Shown one piece after another: positions 1 through 6,559 of a DNA stretch of 8,685 nt. Every line of letters begins with the position of its first letter. Positions within the stretch are counted from its first letter, which is position 1. Source of the DNA: Thiotrichales bacterium (GTDB taxonomy: Bacteria > Pseudomonadota > Gammaproteobacteria > Thiomicrospirales > Thiomicrospiraceae); contig JACXUQ010000039.1 in assembly GCA_014763835.1 (NCBI GenBank), forward strand, positions 1 to 8,685, written 5' to 3'. Under the pieces are notes generated by a model. It did not search any database. It was not told the DNA's origin and saw only the letters and a list, made by a program, of their open reading frames with translations. The position numbers and the translations under genes were made by a program.

Positions 1-218
1 GCGCGCAGCACTTGCGCTTCACGCTCCGGACGGTAAAACACCGCTTCAACTTTGCCACCCTGCGTCTTGATGTCCGCCACTTTCTGGGCACATTCCGCGC
101 GCAGAGTAATCAACTCCTGAATTTGTGCATCAATCGCATCGATCTGATCACGGATCTGCGCAAGCTGCTGCGCTTCACTCAACTCTTCGCTCAATTTGTC
201 AGTCGTGGCTTCGGTCAT
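1..218 (-). CDS. pheA: Bifunctional chorismate mutase/prephenate dehydratase (P-protein), N-terminal part
   Basis: This is the first 72 codons of a gene that leaves the window at base 1. It encodes the AroQ-type chorismate mutase domain that opens the P-protein, which turns chorismate into prephenate and then phenylpyruvate for phenylalanine synthesis in the cytoplasm. The visible residues follow the helical pattern of that domain. R23 (in QIRDQID), R40 (in TLRAE) and K51 (in ADIK) align with the substrate-binding Arg11, Arg28 and Lys39 of the E. coli enzyme, and the block YRPEREAQVLR (62-72) is typical of P-proteins. The dehydratase and ACT domains must lie outside the window. The ATG at 218 is preceded by only a weak GAAG-like ribosome site. 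The gene starts 42 bases after serC, so co-transcription is likely, in keeping with the common serC-pheA pairing. A lone chorismate mutase is possible but less likely given the neighbours. Confidence 0.88.
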   Translation of the reverse strand, partial: MTEATTDKLSEELSEAQQLAQIRDQIDAIDAQIQELITLRAECAQKVADIKTQGGKVEAVFYRPEREAQVLR

Positions 219-252
219 CGTACTTCGGTTCTTTGATTAAATAAAAAGAGAG

Positions 253-272
253 AAACAGGCTTAAGCCTGTTT
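253..272 (-). terminator. Palindrome over the serC stop codon, possible weak terminator or attenuator before pheA
   Basis: The 20 bases are a perfect palindrome: arms AAACAGGC and GCCTGTTT around a TTAA centre that contains the serC TAA stop. On the minus strand the arm is followed by CTCTC and then TTTTTATTT, so the T tract is offset by five bases from the stem. That is poor for classical intrinsic termination. It could lower read-through into pheA, protect the serC 3' end, or be a by-product of the last codons. Confidence in a real terminator is low. Confidence 0.35.
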
Positions 273-1355
273 TGCGGCAAACGTCTGCATAAAAGCAATC
301 AATGCATCGACACCTTCTTCAGGCATCGCATTGTAAATACTCGCGCGCATACCACCAAACGCTTTATGCCCTTTCAAACTCAACAGGCCGGCTGCTTTCG
401 ACTCTTCCAGAAAAGCCGCATCCAGAGCGTCGTCTTTCAAGGTAAAGGTCACATTCATCCACGAACGGTTATGTTTAGCGATGCTGTTGCTATAGAAGCC
501 GGAACTATCGATATAGGCATACAGTTTTTCCGCTTTCGCTTGGTTGCGCTTGGCGATTTCCGCAACGCCACCGATCTCTTTCAACCACTCAAACACCAAG
601 CCCGCCAGATACCAGGCAAAGGTTGCAGGCGTATTGAACATGGATTCGTTGTTGGCATAGATTTCCCAGTTCAACAGGGTTGGTGTAATGTCACGCGCCA
701 GACCCACCAGATCTTCACGCACAATCACAATCGCCAAGCCGGCAGGGCCGATATTCTTCTGCGCACCGGCATAAATCATGCCGTATTTGCTGACATCAAC
801 CGGGCGACACATAATGTTCGAGGACATATCTGCAATCACCGGTTTGCCTTGGGCAAAAATGGCATCCAGATCATCTTCCTGAAATTCCAGACCGGTAATG
901 GTTTCATTTGAACAGATGTGAATGTATTTGGCATCCGGGCTGAATTTCCATTCTGAACGAGGCGGAATCGCCGTCGGGTTTTCACCGGCGCCAGCGGCCA
1001 CCACATTCACCTTGGCGTAACGCTTGGCTTCTTTGATCGCCTTGGCCGACCAAACACCGGTATTGAAATAATCGACCGTATCGCCTTCTTTTGCCAAGTT
1101 CAGCGGAATCGCCGAAAACTGTAAAGAGGCGCCGCCATGCGTGAAAATCACCTTGTAGTTATCGGGAATCTGCATCACTTCACGCAGATCGGCTTCCATT
1201 TTCTGCGCCAAGCCCATGTACTCTTTGCTGCGGTGACTCATTTCCATCACCGACATACCGGTTTGGTGCCAATCCAAAAACTCCGCTTCCGCTTTACGCA
1301 TTACCGCTTCCGGCAACATCGCCGGACCGGCACTGAAATTGAATGCTCTTGCCAT
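261..1355 (-). CDS. serC: Phosphoserine aminotransferase
   Basis: SerC is a cytoplasmic, PLP-dependent class V aminotransferase. It converts 3-phosphohydroxypyruvate and glutamate to phosphoserine and 2-oxoglutarate in serine synthesis, and acts on the matching hydroxythreonine phosphate in PLP synthesis. The protein has 364 residues, close to the 362 of E. coli SerC. It begins with FNFSAGPAMLP, typical of the family. HGGASLQF (about 74-81) forms part of the cofactor phosphate site, SNETITGLEF lies in the middle, and AGAQKNIGPAG carries K200, the expected Schiff-base lysine. The ATG at 1355 is supported by an AGGGAAG ribosome site (1366-1372) ten bases upstream. It follows gyrA after a 98-base gap with a terminator-like hairpin and precedes pheA by 42 bases. 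The gyrA-serC-pheA order is known from Pseudomonas. No key residue looks missing. Confidence 0.97.
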   Translation of the reverse strand: MARAFNFSAGPAMLPEAVMRKAEAEFLDWHQTGMSVMEMSHRSKEYMGLAQKMEADLREVMQIPDNYKVIFTHGGASLQFSAIPLNLAKEGDTVDYFNTGVWSAKAIKEAKRYAKVNVVAAGAGENPTAIPPRSEWKFSPDAKYIHICSNETITGLEFQEDDLDAIFAQGKPVIADMSSNIMCRPVDVSKYGMIYAGAQKNIGPAGLAIVIVREDLVGLARDITPTLLNWEIYANNESMFNTPATFAWYLAGLVFEWLKEIGGVAEIAKRNQAKAEKLYAYIDSSGFYSNSIAKHNRSWMNVTFTLKDDALDAAFLEESKAAGLLSLKGHKAFGGMRASIYNAMPEEGVDALIAFMQTFAAKQA

Positions 1356-1377
1356 TTTAAGTTTGCTTCCCTATTAC

Positions 1378-1410
1378 AAAAAAAACAGCCAAACGGATGT
1401 CGGCTGTCTT
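1378..1410 (-). terminator. Intrinsic terminator or attenuator between gyrA and serC
   Basis: Read on the minus strand, AAGACAGCC (1410-1402) pairs with GGCTGTTTT (1390-1382), giving nine base pairs with one G-U wobble. The loop has 11 bases, and an unbroken T8 tract (1385-1378) forms the end of the stem and runs past it. This is a good intrinsic terminator for gyrA. The serC ribosome site begins only five bases beyond the T tract, leaving no room for a serC promoter downstream. Any serC transcript must therefore pass through this hairpin, which suggests partial termination or regulated attenuation. Confidence 0.75.
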
Positions 1411-1432
1411 ACAGCGGCACTTTTACATGCCG
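1403..1432 (-). promoter_or_regulatory. Upstream hairpins in the serC leader that compete with the terminator
   Basis: Two further stems lie just upstream of the terminator on the minus strand. CGGCAT pairs with GTGCCG around a GTAAAA loop (1432-1415; five Watson-Crick pairs and one wobble). GCTGT (1415-1411) can pair with ACAGC (1407-1403) around a three-base AAG loop. The second stem uses the same ACAGC bases that form the left arm of the terminator, so the two structures exclude each other. This is the layout expected of an attenuator, but its use in the cell is inferred. Confidence 0.4.
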
Positions 1433-1443
1433 AACGAACTTAA

Positions 1444-1473
1444 TTTATAAAACTTATGCTTCGGTATCGTCAG
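1444..1473 (-). promoter_or_regulatory. Candidate serC promoter at the end of gyrA
   Basis: On the minus strand CTGACG (1473-1468, four of six matches to TTGACA) and TATAAA (1449-1444, five of six matches to TATAAT) are 18 bases apart. Transcription would start near 1437, giving a leader of about 80 bases that contains the hairpins and the T8 tract. The -35 lies within the last codons of gyrA. The match is reasonable but not proof, and serC could instead depend on read-through from gyrA. Confidence 0.35.
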
Positions 1474-4078
1474 TAGCTGGCGCTTCCGGCTCCGCCGCTT
1501 GCACGACCTGAGCCTCATCGCCACCGCTGCCGTCTTCGGCATCCAGCTCATCATCTGCGTCGATGTCTACCACGGCGATACCCACCACCTGTTCACCCTT
1601 GCCGACGTTAATCAGCTTGACGCCCTGGGTGTTACGGCCAACCACCGATACCTCGGCAACGCGGGTACGCACCAACGTGCCCTTATTGGTAATCAGCACA
1701 ATTTCCTGATCGGTGGTCACCGACACTGCTGCGACCACATCACCATTACGCTCGGTCGTCTTGATCGAAATCACACCTTGGCCGCCACGGTTAATCGTGG
1801 AGTAATCATCAACCGGCGTACACTTACCGAAACCGTTAGCGGTCGCGGTCAGAATCATCGATTCAGGCTTGGCCACCTGCATACTGATGATATGTGCACC
1901 TTCCGGCAACTTCATGCCGCGCACACCGCGGGCAGTGCGCCCCATAATACGCACATCCTCTTCTTTGAAACGGATCGCCTTACCGACGGTACTGAACAAC
2001 ATAATATCCTGCTGACCGTCGGTCAGCGCAGTACCGACCAACTCATCGTCATCCAGCAGATCTACGGCGATAATACCGTTGGCTCGCGGACGCGAGAAAT
2101 CACTTAGCGTGACACGCTTAACGACCGCATTACGTGTCGCCATAAACACCACACGCTCGTCGAATTCATTCACCGGCAATACCGACGTGATATGCTCGCC
2201 CTCTTCCAAAGGCAACACGTTTACAATCGGTTTGCCGCGGCTGCCGCGGCTCGCCAGCGGCAACTGCCAGGTCTTCTGCCAGTAGAGTTTGCCTTTATTG
2301 GAGAAGCACAGCAGCATATCATGGGTGCTCGCCACAATAATTTGGCCAACTTCATCCTCTTCCTTCATCGCCGTGGCTGACTTGCCGCGACCGCCACGTT
2401 TCTGCGCGCGGTAATCACTTAGAGGCTGTGTCTTGATATAACCATCCTGCGACAAGGTCACAATGCGGTCTTCAACCGCGATCAGATCTTCGGCATCCAA
2501 ATCCTGATAACTGTGATCGATCTCGGTACGACGCGTATCACCGAATGTCTCGATCACTTCGAGCAGCTCCTCTTTGACCACTTCAGTCAAACGGTCCGGG
2601 TTGCGCAGAATTTCCAAAAACTCGCTGATCTTCTCAATCAGCCCTTTGTACTCTTCAACGATCTTGTCCTGTTCCAGACCAGTCAAACGGTGCAGACGCA
2701 TCTCCAGAATGGCCTGCGCCTGCACAGGCGACAGCTTGTAGATATCACCGTCCGACCCGAAACCGGCTTCCAGATCTTCCGGACGGATATCGCGCATCTC
2801 CACGCGCTCCAAATAATCCAGTACATTGCCGATCGGCCAGGCTTTTTCCAGCATGCGCTCTTTAGCCACCGACGGACTGGGCGAGGCTTTAATCAGTTCG
2901 ATCATCTCGTCGATATTGTTCAGCGCGATCGTCAAGCCTTCCAAAATATGGGCTTTTTCGCGCGCCTTGCGCAACTCATAGATCGTGCGGCGCGTCACCA
3001 CTTCGCGGCGGTGCTTCACAAAAGCTTCAACCACCTCTTTCAGGTTCAGCAGTTTGGGCTGTCCATCAATCAGCGCCACCATATTGATACCGAATACGGT
3101 CTGCATCGACGTCTGCTTGTACAGATTGTTAATCACCACCTCAGGCACTTCGCCACGACGCAATTCGATGACAATGCGCATACCGTCCTTGTCGGACTCG
3201 TCGCGTAGCGCGGTAATGCCTTCAATTTTCTTTTCTTTGACCAGCTCGGCAATACGTTCGATCAAACGCGCCTTGTTGACCTGGTAAGGAATTTCATGCA
3301 CAACAATCTGGCTCTTGCCGCTTTTGTCGGTTTCCACACTGGTTTTGGCGCGAATCTGCACACGGCCGCGACCGGTTTCGTAAGCTTCACGAATGCCTTT
3401 GGTGCCGTTGATAATGCCGTAGGTCGGGAAATCCGGACCAGGAAGATACTCCATCAAGCCGTCAATGGAGATGTGCGGATTGTCGATATACGCCAAACAG
3501 GCATTGACCGTTTCGGTCAGGTTATGCGGCGGGATATTGGTGGCCATACCGACCGCAATCCCCGAAGAACCGTTGACCAATAGATTGGGAATGCGTGTTG
3601 GCAGCACCACCGGCTCGCTTTCGGAACCGTCGTAGTTCTCCGCGAAATTAACGGTTTCCTTATCCAGATCGGCCAACAGATGATGCGCAATCTTGGACAT
3701 ACGAATTTCGGTATAACGCATCGCCGCCGGCGAATCCCCGTCTACCGAACCGAAGTTACCCTGGCCGTCCACCAGCATATAACGCAACGAGAACGGCTGT
3801 GCCATACGGACAATGGTGTCATACACGGCCGTGTCGCCATGCGGGTGGTATTTACCGATCACGTCACCGACGATACGCGCCGACTTCTTATAAGGCTTAT
3901 TGAAATCGTTACCGAGTTCGTTCATCGCATACAAAACGCGGCGGTGAACCGGTTTCAAACCATCTCTTACATCAGGAAGTGCTCGCCCTACGATAACGCT
4001 CATCGCGTAACTGAGGTAGGATTGCTCCATTTCATCTTCTAGCGAAATGGGGATAATTTCACGCGCAAATTCAGACAT
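1454..4078 (-). CDS. gyrA: DNA gyrase subunit A
   Basis: GyrA is the DNA-breaking and rejoining subunit of gyrase (A2B2 with GyrB), which adds negative supercoils using ATP. The 874 residues match the full family length. The N-terminal breakage-reunion domain includes the quinolone-pocket helix GKYHPHGDTAVYDT, and Y122 in AAMRYTEIR is the catalytic tyrosine at the same number as in E. coli. The C-terminal DNA-wrapping beta-pinwheel carries the GyrA box at 559-565 as QKRGGRG, a conservative variant of QRRGGKG that separates gyrase from topoisomerase IV. An acidic tail (about 840-874) ends the protein, as in other gammaproteobacteria. Position 83 is Thr and 87 is Asp, the natural susceptible state in Pseudomonas. 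The start at 4078 matches the usual MSEFAREI-like N-terminus; the ribosome site is weak (GGATGCCGG). It is transcribed away from ubiG. Confidence 0.99.
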   Translation of the reverse strand: MSEFAREIIPISLEDEMEQSYLSYAMSVIVGRALPDVRDGLKPVHRRVLYAMNELGNDFNKPYKKSARIVGDVIGKYHPHGDTAVYDTIVRMAQPFSLRYMLVDGQGNFGSVDGDSPAAMRYTEIRMSKIAHHLLADLDKETVNFAENYDGSESEPVVLPTRIPNLLVNGSSGIAVGMATNIPPHNLTETVNACLAYIDNPHISIDGLMEYLPGPDFPTYGIINGTKGIREAYETGRGRVQIRAKTSVETDKSGKSQIVVHEIPYQVNKARLIERIAELVKEKKIEGITALRDESDKDGMRIVIELRRGEVPEVVINNLYKQTSMQTVFGINMVALIDGQPKLLNLKEVVEAFVKHRREVVTRRTIYELRKAREKAHILEGLTIALNNIDEMIELIKASPSPSVAKERMLEKAWPIGNVLDYLERVEMRDIRPEDLEAGFGSDGDIYKLSPVQAQAILEMRLHRLTGLEQDKIVEEYKGLIEKISEFLEILRNPDRLTEVVKEELLEVIETFGDTRRTEIDHSYQDLDAEDLIAVEDRIVTLSQDGYIKTQPLSDYRAQKRGGRGKSATAMKEEDEVGQIIVASTHDMLLCFSNKGKLYWQKTWQLPLASRGSRGKPIVNVLPLEEGEHITSVLPVNEFDERVVFMATRNAVVKRVTLSDFSRPRANGIIAVDLLDDDELVGTALTDGQQDIMLFSTVGKAIRFKEEDVRIMGRTARGVRGMKLPEGAHIISMQVAKPESMILTATANGFGKCTPVDDYSTINRGGQGVISIKTTERNGDVVAAVSVTTDQEIVLITNKGTLVRTRVAEVSVVGRNTQGVKLINVGKGEQVVGIAVVDIDADDELDAEDGSGGDEAQVVQAAEPEAPATDDTEA

Positions 4079-4116
4079 CCGGCATCCAATCTATTAGTAC
4101 ACAAATTAAAGCCGCC

Positions 4117-4145
4117 ATTATAACCAAACTCTCGATTCAAAGCGA
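4117..4145 (-). promoter_or_regulatory. gyrA promoter
   Basis: On the minus strand a perfect TATAAT (4122-4117) lies 38 bases before the gyrA start, which predicts a 5' leader of about 30 bases. At 17 bases upstream the -35 position is TCGCTT (4145-4140), a poor match. The -35 overlaps one arm of a small inverted repeat, GCGA (4142-4145) and TCGC (4152-4155) around TATTAT, which might be a protein-binding site. Gyrase promoters often respond to DNA supercoiling, but nothing in the sequence shows that directly here. Confidence 0.55.
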
Positions 4146-4166
4146 TATTATTCGCCCGTTTTCTAC

Positions 4167-4179
4167 GCGGTTTTACCGC
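4167..4179. other. Small inverted repeat in the gyrA-ubiG intergenic region
   Basis: GCGG and CCGC flank a TTTTA centre in the middle of the 244-base divergent region, between the two predicted promoters. It could form a short hairpin or be an operator half-site pair. There is no T tract beside it, so it is not a terminator. Apart from this and the two -10 boxes I see nothing else clear between 4079 and 4322. Confidence 0.2.
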
Positions 4180-4258
4180 AGGCGGAAGACGCAACCAACC
4201 GACCTGACGGCGTTATTGAATCCACCGAATTTGACCCCATCAAACAAACCAAAGAAGG

Positions 4259-4264
4259 TATAAT
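4259..4264 (+). promoter_or_regulatory. -10 box of the ubiG operon promoter
   Basis: A perfect TATAAT lies 58 bases before the ubiG ATG, predicting a leader of roughly 50 bases. No good -35 lies at 16-18 bases upstream. The nearest consensus-like hexamer, TTGACC (4231-4236), is 22 bases away, too far for an ordinary sigma-70 promoter. The promoter may be weak, activator-dependent, or use a poor -35 such as CCCATC. Confidence 0.45.
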
Positions 4265-4322
4265 CCTGAACTTATTTTTATCAGCCAAGCATTTGATAGA
4301 GCAACCCGTACTTTAAACATCC

Positions 4323-5042
4323 ATGACAGAATCCAATACAACCAACCTCAATGCCGACCAGTCCGAACTGGATAACTTCAACCGTCTTTCCAGCACCTGG
4401 TGGGATACCGAAGGCGAATTTGCCGCCCTGCACAAAATCAACCCTTTCAGACTGGACTTTATCAAGCGCCACCAAGTCATTGAAAAACAATCCATTCTGG
4501 ACATCGGCTGCGGCGGCGGCATTCTCTCGGAGGCTTTGGCGCAAGCCGGGGCCGAGGTGACCGGCATCGACCTGGCTAAAGAGGTGCTGACCATCGCCAG
4601 ACTGCACGGATTGGATTCCGGCGTTAAGGTCAATTACCAACTGATTGCCGCCGAGGACTATGCCAAACAAAATCCGGCACAGCACGATATCGTCACCTGC
4701 ATGGAAATGCTGGAACACGTGCCTGACCCGGCGGCGATTATTCGGGCAGCGGCTGATGCGGTCAAACCCGGCGGCTGGGTGTTCTTCTCCACCCTTAACC
4801 GCAACTACAAGGCTTATCTGCTGGCGATTCTGGCAGCGGAGCAACTCTTGAATCTGGTACCCAAAGGTACCCACACCTACGACAAGTTCATCACGCCGGC
4901 GGAAATGGATGCCATGGCGCGACAGGCCGGTCTCTATCTGCGCGACAGCGCCGGTATCGAATTCAACCCCCTGCTTAAGCGTTACGGCTTAAGCGACCAA
5001 GTCGATGTCAATTACCTCCTAGCTTACCAAAAGGCAATTTAA
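4323..5042 (+). CDS. ubiG: Ubiquinone biosynthesis O-methyltransferase
   Basis: UbiG performs both O-methylation steps of ubiquinone synthesis with S-adenosylmethionine, including the last step from 3-demethylubiquinol, at the inner face of the cytoplasmic membrane. The 239-residue protein is the usual length. The opening DNFNRLSSTWWDTEGEF (17-33) is characteristic of the family. SAM motif I is LDIGCGGGI (59-67), with the acidic G-I-D at 81-83 ending the next strand, and CMEMLEHVPDP (126-136) follows. The stretch from LNRNYKAYLLAI to LVPKGTHTYDKFI is the family's membrane-contact and substrate region. The ATG at 4323 lacks a clear Shine-Dalgarno site (AAACATCC precedes it), yet the N-terminus fits homologs. 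It is the first gene of a plus-strand set, four bases before the phosphatase. Near its end a 9-base direct repeat GCTTAAGCG occurs at 4973 and 4987. Confidence 0.97.
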   Translation: MTESNTTNLNADQSELDNFNRLSSTWWDTEGEFAALHKINPFRLDFIKRHQVIEKQSILDIGCGGGILSEALAQAGAEVTGIDLAKEVLTIARLHGLDSGVKVNYQLIAAEDYAKQNPAQHDIVTCMEMLEHVPDPAAIIRAAADAVKPGGWVFFSTLNRNYKAYLLAILAAEQLLNLVPKGTHTYDKFITPAEMDAMARQAGLYLRDSAGIEFNPLLKRYGLSDQVDVNYLLAYQKAI

Positions 5043-5046
5043 CTCC

Positions 5047-5739
5047 ATGAGCCAAGCTGCACACCCTTTACACGACATTCAATGCATCCTGTTCGATCTC
5101 GACGGCACCCTGCTGGACACCTCCTATGACTTCGCCTATGCACTGAATCAGGTACTCAGAGAATTCGGCGGGCCGCGCCTGCGTTATCAGGATATCCGCA
5201 AAACCGTCTCGCAAGGCGGCCTGGCACTTACCAAACTCGCCTTTCCGGGATTGGAGGGAGAAGAGCTGGAAAATCGCCGCAAACGTTTTCTGGACATCTA
5301 CTTCGACAACATCACCAACCACACCCGCCTTTTTCCCGGCTTGGAAAAGGGTTTGGAGGTTTTGGCGGAACGCGGCATTCCGTGGGGCATTGTCACCAAT
5401 AAACCGACCTGGCTGACTGAGACGATTCTGCAGCGCATGACCTTCCCCAGCGCCCCTTTGAGCGTGATTGCCGGCGACACGCTGGCGGTACGCAAACCTG
5501 ATCCGGCCCCGATGCATCTGGCCGCCAAGGAGTGCGGCGTCGCTCCGGCACAGTGCCTCTATATCGGCGACCATCCGCGCGATATCGAAGCCGGCATCAA
5601 CGCCGGCATGAAAACCGGTGCAGCGCTGTTCGGCTTTCTGCCGGAGCACGAAAGCGACGCTGCCTGGCCTGCCGACTTTTTCTTCGACACGCCGATCGAC
5701 ATCAGCCGTTTTATTGAAAGCATCAGAAAGAACCCATAA
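5047..5739 (+). CDS. mupP: HAD phosphatase, probable N-acetylmuramic acid 6-phosphate phosphatase MupP
   Basis: This is a haloacid dehalogenase-fold phosphatase with a cap domain, 230 residues. All four motifs are visible: nucleophile D17 and acid D19 in FDLDGTLLDT, T117 in IVTNKP, K150 in RKPDP, and magnesium-binding D175 and D179 in YIGDHPRD. Such proteins are usually labelled phosphoglycolate phosphatase (Gph). The position directly between ubiG and a YciK-like reductase is that of Pseudomonas MupP, which removes phosphate from MurNAc-6-phosphate so that AmgK and MurU can recycle cell-wall sugar to UDP-MurNAc. The late segment with FGFLPEHESDAAWPAD resembles the corresponding MupP tail as I recall it. 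That assignment is inference from context and general resemblance; substrate cannot be read from motifs. An AAAGG-like site precedes the ATG. The gene is probably translated with ubiG, only four bases upstream. Confidence 0.75.
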   Translation: MSQAAHPLHDIQCILFDLDGTLLDTSYDFAYALNQVLREFGGPRLRYQDIRKTVSQGGLALTKLAFPGLEGEELENRRKRFLDIYFDNITNHTRLFPGLEKGLEVLAERGIPWGIVTNKPTWLTETILQRMTFPSAPLSVIAGDTLAVRKPDPAPMHLAAKECGVAPAQCLYIGDHPRDIEAGINAGMKTGAALFGFLPEHESDAAWPADFFFDTPIDISRFIESIRKNP

Positions 5740-5756
5740 AAAGGTTAAAACACAGC

Positions 5757-6452
5757 ATGAGCACTTATTTAGTCACCGGCGCCGCCCAGGGTTTGGGCAA
5801 GGCCATCAGCACGCAACTGCTTACGCAGGGACATGACGTCATTCTGCTCGACAAAGACCTCAAAGCCCTTAACAAGCTTTACGACGACCTGGAACAGCAA
5901 GGCACGGCAGAAGGTGCGGCCCTTTATCCAATGGATCTACTGGGTGCCAATATCGACCATTACGCCGAACTGCAGCGCATTTTAGAGGAAACCTACGGCC
6001 AGCTTGACGGCGTCTTTCTCAATGCCGCGCTGTTGCCGGCATTCACCCCGATTGCCCACTTCGACTACAAACAGTGGTATGAAGTACTGCATACCGGGCT
6101 GAATGCCAATTTTCACCTGATCCAGACCACTCTGCCGCTGTTGCTGAAATCCGACCACGCCAAACTGGTTGCAATCGGCGATGACAATATCGAAACGCAT
6201 CCGGCATTTTACGGCGCCTACGGTGTCGCTAAAGCCGGCCTGCAACAACTTATGCGCAGCGTGGCCGCAGAAAACCGCGTGCCGCAACTGGATTGCTACT
6301 GGGCACAACCGGGGACTTTTGCCAGCGAAACCCGCGGCCGACTTTTTCCCGGCGAAAACCCGACCACCCTGCCGCAAACTGAAAGTGTCGCGCAGCACCT
6401 GCTGAATATCGTTTTGGAAGGCTTAAATGCCGAAGATATCGAAAAGCTCTAA
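5757..6452 (+). CDS. YciK-like short-chain dehydrogenase/reductase with altered active site
   Basis: A Rossmann-fold short-chain dehydrogenase of 231 residues, cytoplasmic, substrate unknown. TGAAQGLG (7-14) is the dinucleotide-binding loop and D32 at the end of strand 2 would favour NAD(H), while LNAAL (88-92) stands for the usual NNAG. The catalytic pair Y155 and K159 (YGVAK) is present. The serine expected 13 residues before the tyrosine is D142, in IGDDN. The asparagine expected in the VNVNATF-like segment of YciK appears to be G114 in TGLNANF. The C-terminal part with QPGTFASETRGRLFPGENP parallels the NPGGTRTAMRASAFPTEDP region of E. coli YciK. The ATG at 5757 follows AAAAGG by about 12 bases and lies 17 bases after the phosphatase, completing the ubiG-mupP-reductase order seen in Pseudomonas. 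Activity as a normal oxidoreductase is uncertain. Confidence 0.85.
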   Translation: MSTYLVTGAAQGLGKAISTQLLTQGHDVILLDKDLKALNKLYDDLEQQGTAEGAALYPMDLLGANIDHYAELQRILEETYGQLDGVFLNAALLPAFTPIAHFDYKQWYEVLHTGLNANFHLIQTTLPLLLKSDHAKLVAIGDDNIETHPAFYGAYGVAKAGLQQLMRSVAAENRVPQLDCYWAQPGTFASETRGRLFPGENPTTLPQTESVAQHLLNIVLEGLNAEDIEKL

Positions 6453-6482
6453 ACGATTTTTTTCGCAATTTTTAGCCTTTCC

Positions 6483-6534
6483 AAAACTGAACAGGCCGGG
6501 TAGAAAGCACTTTTACCCGGCCTGTTCAGTTTTT
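6483..6534. terminator. Bidirectional terminator between convergent operons
   Basis: Two perfect 20-base arms (6483-6502 and 6514-6533) pair, and three more pairs including one wobble can form inside, leaving a five-base loop. The core is ACTGAACAGGCCGGGTA with its complement. On the plus strand the stem ends in T5 (6530-6534), and on the minus strand in T4. It starts 30 bases after the reductase stop and 27 bases from the end of the DUF502 gene, so it can end both transcripts. Confidence 0.9.
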
Positions 6535-6559
6535 AAACCCTGATTTTTTCGATTCATCT

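Noticed and set aside
366..911. 181-codon plus-strand frame opposite serC
   Set aside because: It is antisense to the conserved PLP-enzyme core and shows no ribosome site or recognisable motif.
2513..3208. Long plus-strand open frame of 231 codons inside gyrA
   Set aside because: It lies wholly opposite a fully conserved gyrA; its translation is rich in His, Arg and Gln with no domain pattern, as expected for the antisense shadow of a coding gene.
3800..3840. GyrA Thr83 in place of the E. coli Ser83, considered as a quinolone-resistance change
   Set aside because: Thr is the natural residue at this position in Pseudomonas and other susceptible bacteria, and Asp87 is unchanged, so it is not evidence of resistance.
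4231..4264. TTGACC plus TATAAT as a standard sigma-70 promoter for ubiG
   Set aside because: The spacer is 22 bases, well outside the 16-18 range, so I list only the -10 box.
4281..4874. 197-codon minus-strand frame across the ubiG start and the intergenic region
   Set aside because: It overlaps conserved ubiG sequence and its promoter, and its protein has no recognisable features.
5068..5649. 193-codon minus-strand frame opposite the phosphatase
   Set aside because: The plus-strand gene has all four HAD motifs and operon spacing; the reverse frame has none and is a shadow.
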